Origin: JAKFWI01 sp031398975
GTDB taxonomy: Bacteria; Pseudomonadota; Alphaproteobacteria; Caulobacterales; Aquidulcibacteraceae
Assembly (NCBI GenBank): GCA_031398975.1
Contig: JANNOI010000002.1
Span: 1 to 48,564, forward strand
Reading direction: 5' to 3'
Length of the DNA stretch: 48,564 bases
In this document: in pieces, positions 47,976 to 48,564 of the stretch
Layout: each line of letters starts with the position of its first letter
Position numbering within the stretch: the first letter of the stretch is position 1
Made by a program: the position numbers and the translations under genes
Notes under the pieces: generated by a model
Seen by the model: only the letters and a program-made list of their open reading frames with translations
Databases searched by the model: none
Told to the model about the DNA's origin: nothing

Positions 47976-48564
47976 AACCTCTGCCGCGCCTGCGGGAGCC
48001 GGGCGGGCGGCCCGCGCTGCCCGGCCTGCGGCGGCGACCGCGTGCTCGCCCACCCCGAACTGCACGCTCTCACGATCGCCCATGTCGATTGCGACGCCTT
48101 CTATGCGGCGGTGGAGAAACGGGATGATCCCCGGCTCGCGGGCCAGCCCCTGATCGTGGGCGGGGGCAAGCGCGGGGTGGTGGCGACCGCCTGCTACATC
48201 GCGCGCGCCTTCGGGGTGCGCAGCGCCATGCCGATGTTCAAGGCGTTGAAGCTCTGCCCCCACGCCGTGGTGTTGCGTCCCAACATCGCCAAATACGCCG
48301 CAGAGGGCGCGCGCGTGCGGGCGCTGATGCAGGCGCTCACCCCGCTCGTGCAGCCGCTGTCGATCGACGAGGCGTTCCTGGACCTTTCGGGCCTCGAGGC
48401 GCTGCACGGCCGTTCTCCCGCCCAGAGCCTGGTGGGCCTGCAAAACGCGATCGCCGCCGAGATCGGGATCAGCGTGTCGATCGGGCTCTCCTTCAACAAA
48501 TTCCTCGCCAAGACCGCCTCCGAACTCGACAAGCCGCACGGGTTCTCGGTGATCGGGCGCGCCG
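47967..48564 (+). CDS. dinB: DNA polymerase IV, N-terminal part (3' end outside window)
   Basis: A Y-family translesion polymerase cut by the right edge after about 199 residues. An N-terminal zinc ribbon (Cys6, 9, 18, 21: CRACG and CPACGG), frequent in alphaproteobacterial DinB, precedes the palm domain: HVDCDAFYAAVEKRDDP holds catalytic Asp41, YIARAFGVRSAMPMFKALKL follows, and LSIDEAFLDLSG holds Asp134/Glu135. GLSFNKFLAKTASELDKPHG is also standard. The enzyme copies damaged DNA and is usually under SOS control; no LexA box is evident here. The start is uncertain among ATG 47937, 47952 and 47967, which lie in a tandem repeat; the last is used. Confidence 0.94.
   Translation, partial: MGPNLCRACGSRAGGPRCPACGGDRVLAHPELHALTIAHVDCDAFYAAVEKRDDPRLAGQPLIVGGGKRGVVATACYIARAFGVRSAMPMFKALKLCPHAVVLRPNIAKYAAEGARVRALMQALTPLVQPLSIDEAFLDLSGLEALHGRSPAQSLVGLQNAIAAEIGISVSIGLSFNKFLAKTASELDKPHGFSVIGRA

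Overview
The window is very GC-rich, densely coding chromosomal DNA with no rRNA, tRNA, phage or transposase gene that I can see. The gene content points to an alphaproteobacterium, probably of the Caulobacterales/Hyphomonadales or Rhizobiales side. The evidence is a CC0125/CC1285-type lipoprotein, a petP-petR regulator pair, a methylsuccinyl-CoA dehydrogenase of the ethylmalonyl-CoA pathway, two perfect CtrA-type TTAA-N7-TTAA sites, and long-hairpin intergenic repeats of a type common in these orders. I cannot name a species.

Layout. (1) 1-0.6 kb: a visibly lower-GC patch with a DUF4256 gene running off the left edge and the broken tail of a GGDEF protein. (2) 0.6-4.4 kb: five tightly spaced plus-strand genes (SDR, HDAC-like deacetylase, histidine phosphatase, a membrane-anchored unknown, ilvN), closed by a hairpin against a convergent M23 peptidase. 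(3) 5.6-6.6 kb: a SleB-type wall hydrolase with a perfect CtrA site at its start. (4) 6.6-10.9 kb: nadA, a small exported protein, nadB and nadC, transcribed leftward. Two palindromes lie upstream of nadA, and the same motif recurs in front of nadE at 43.1 kb. (5) 11-12.2 kb: mltA. (6) 13.2-20.9 kb: a seven-gene leftward polyamine uptake and catabolism operon (puuA/spuB, potF, potH, potI, potA, puuD/spuA, spuC). (7) 21-27.2 kb: a VOC protein, a metal-ligand-depleted MBL-fold protein, a D-Ala-D-Ala dipeptidase, a GmrSD-like (DUF262/DUF1524) protein and a GT39-type glycosyltransferase. (8) 27.4-31.8 kb: a TonB-dependent receptor, then aguA-aguB, which turn agmatine into putrescine. (9) 31.8-35.8 kb: mcd, petR, petP and divergent ilvE. 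(10) 35.8-48.6 kb: recR, a GT87-type glycosyltransferase, gamma-glutamyltransferase, a P1-family peptidase, a small membrane protein, nadE, an alpha/beta hydrolase, a GDPD with an altered active site, a NatAB-like ABC exporter and a dinB gene cut by the right edge.

The most interesting structure is regulatory and repetitive. A shared NAD-gene palindrome marks both NAD loci. A ~113-bp double-hairpin repeat is present in two inverted copies bracketing 12.3-25.5 kb, and it supplies the TAG stop codons of three flanking genes. CtrA motifs precede an envelope hydrolase and the TonB receptor. Functionally, the window joins de novo NAD synthesis (nadA/B/C and nadE), putrescine production from agmatine, polyamine import and degradation, and several peptidoglycan enzymes.
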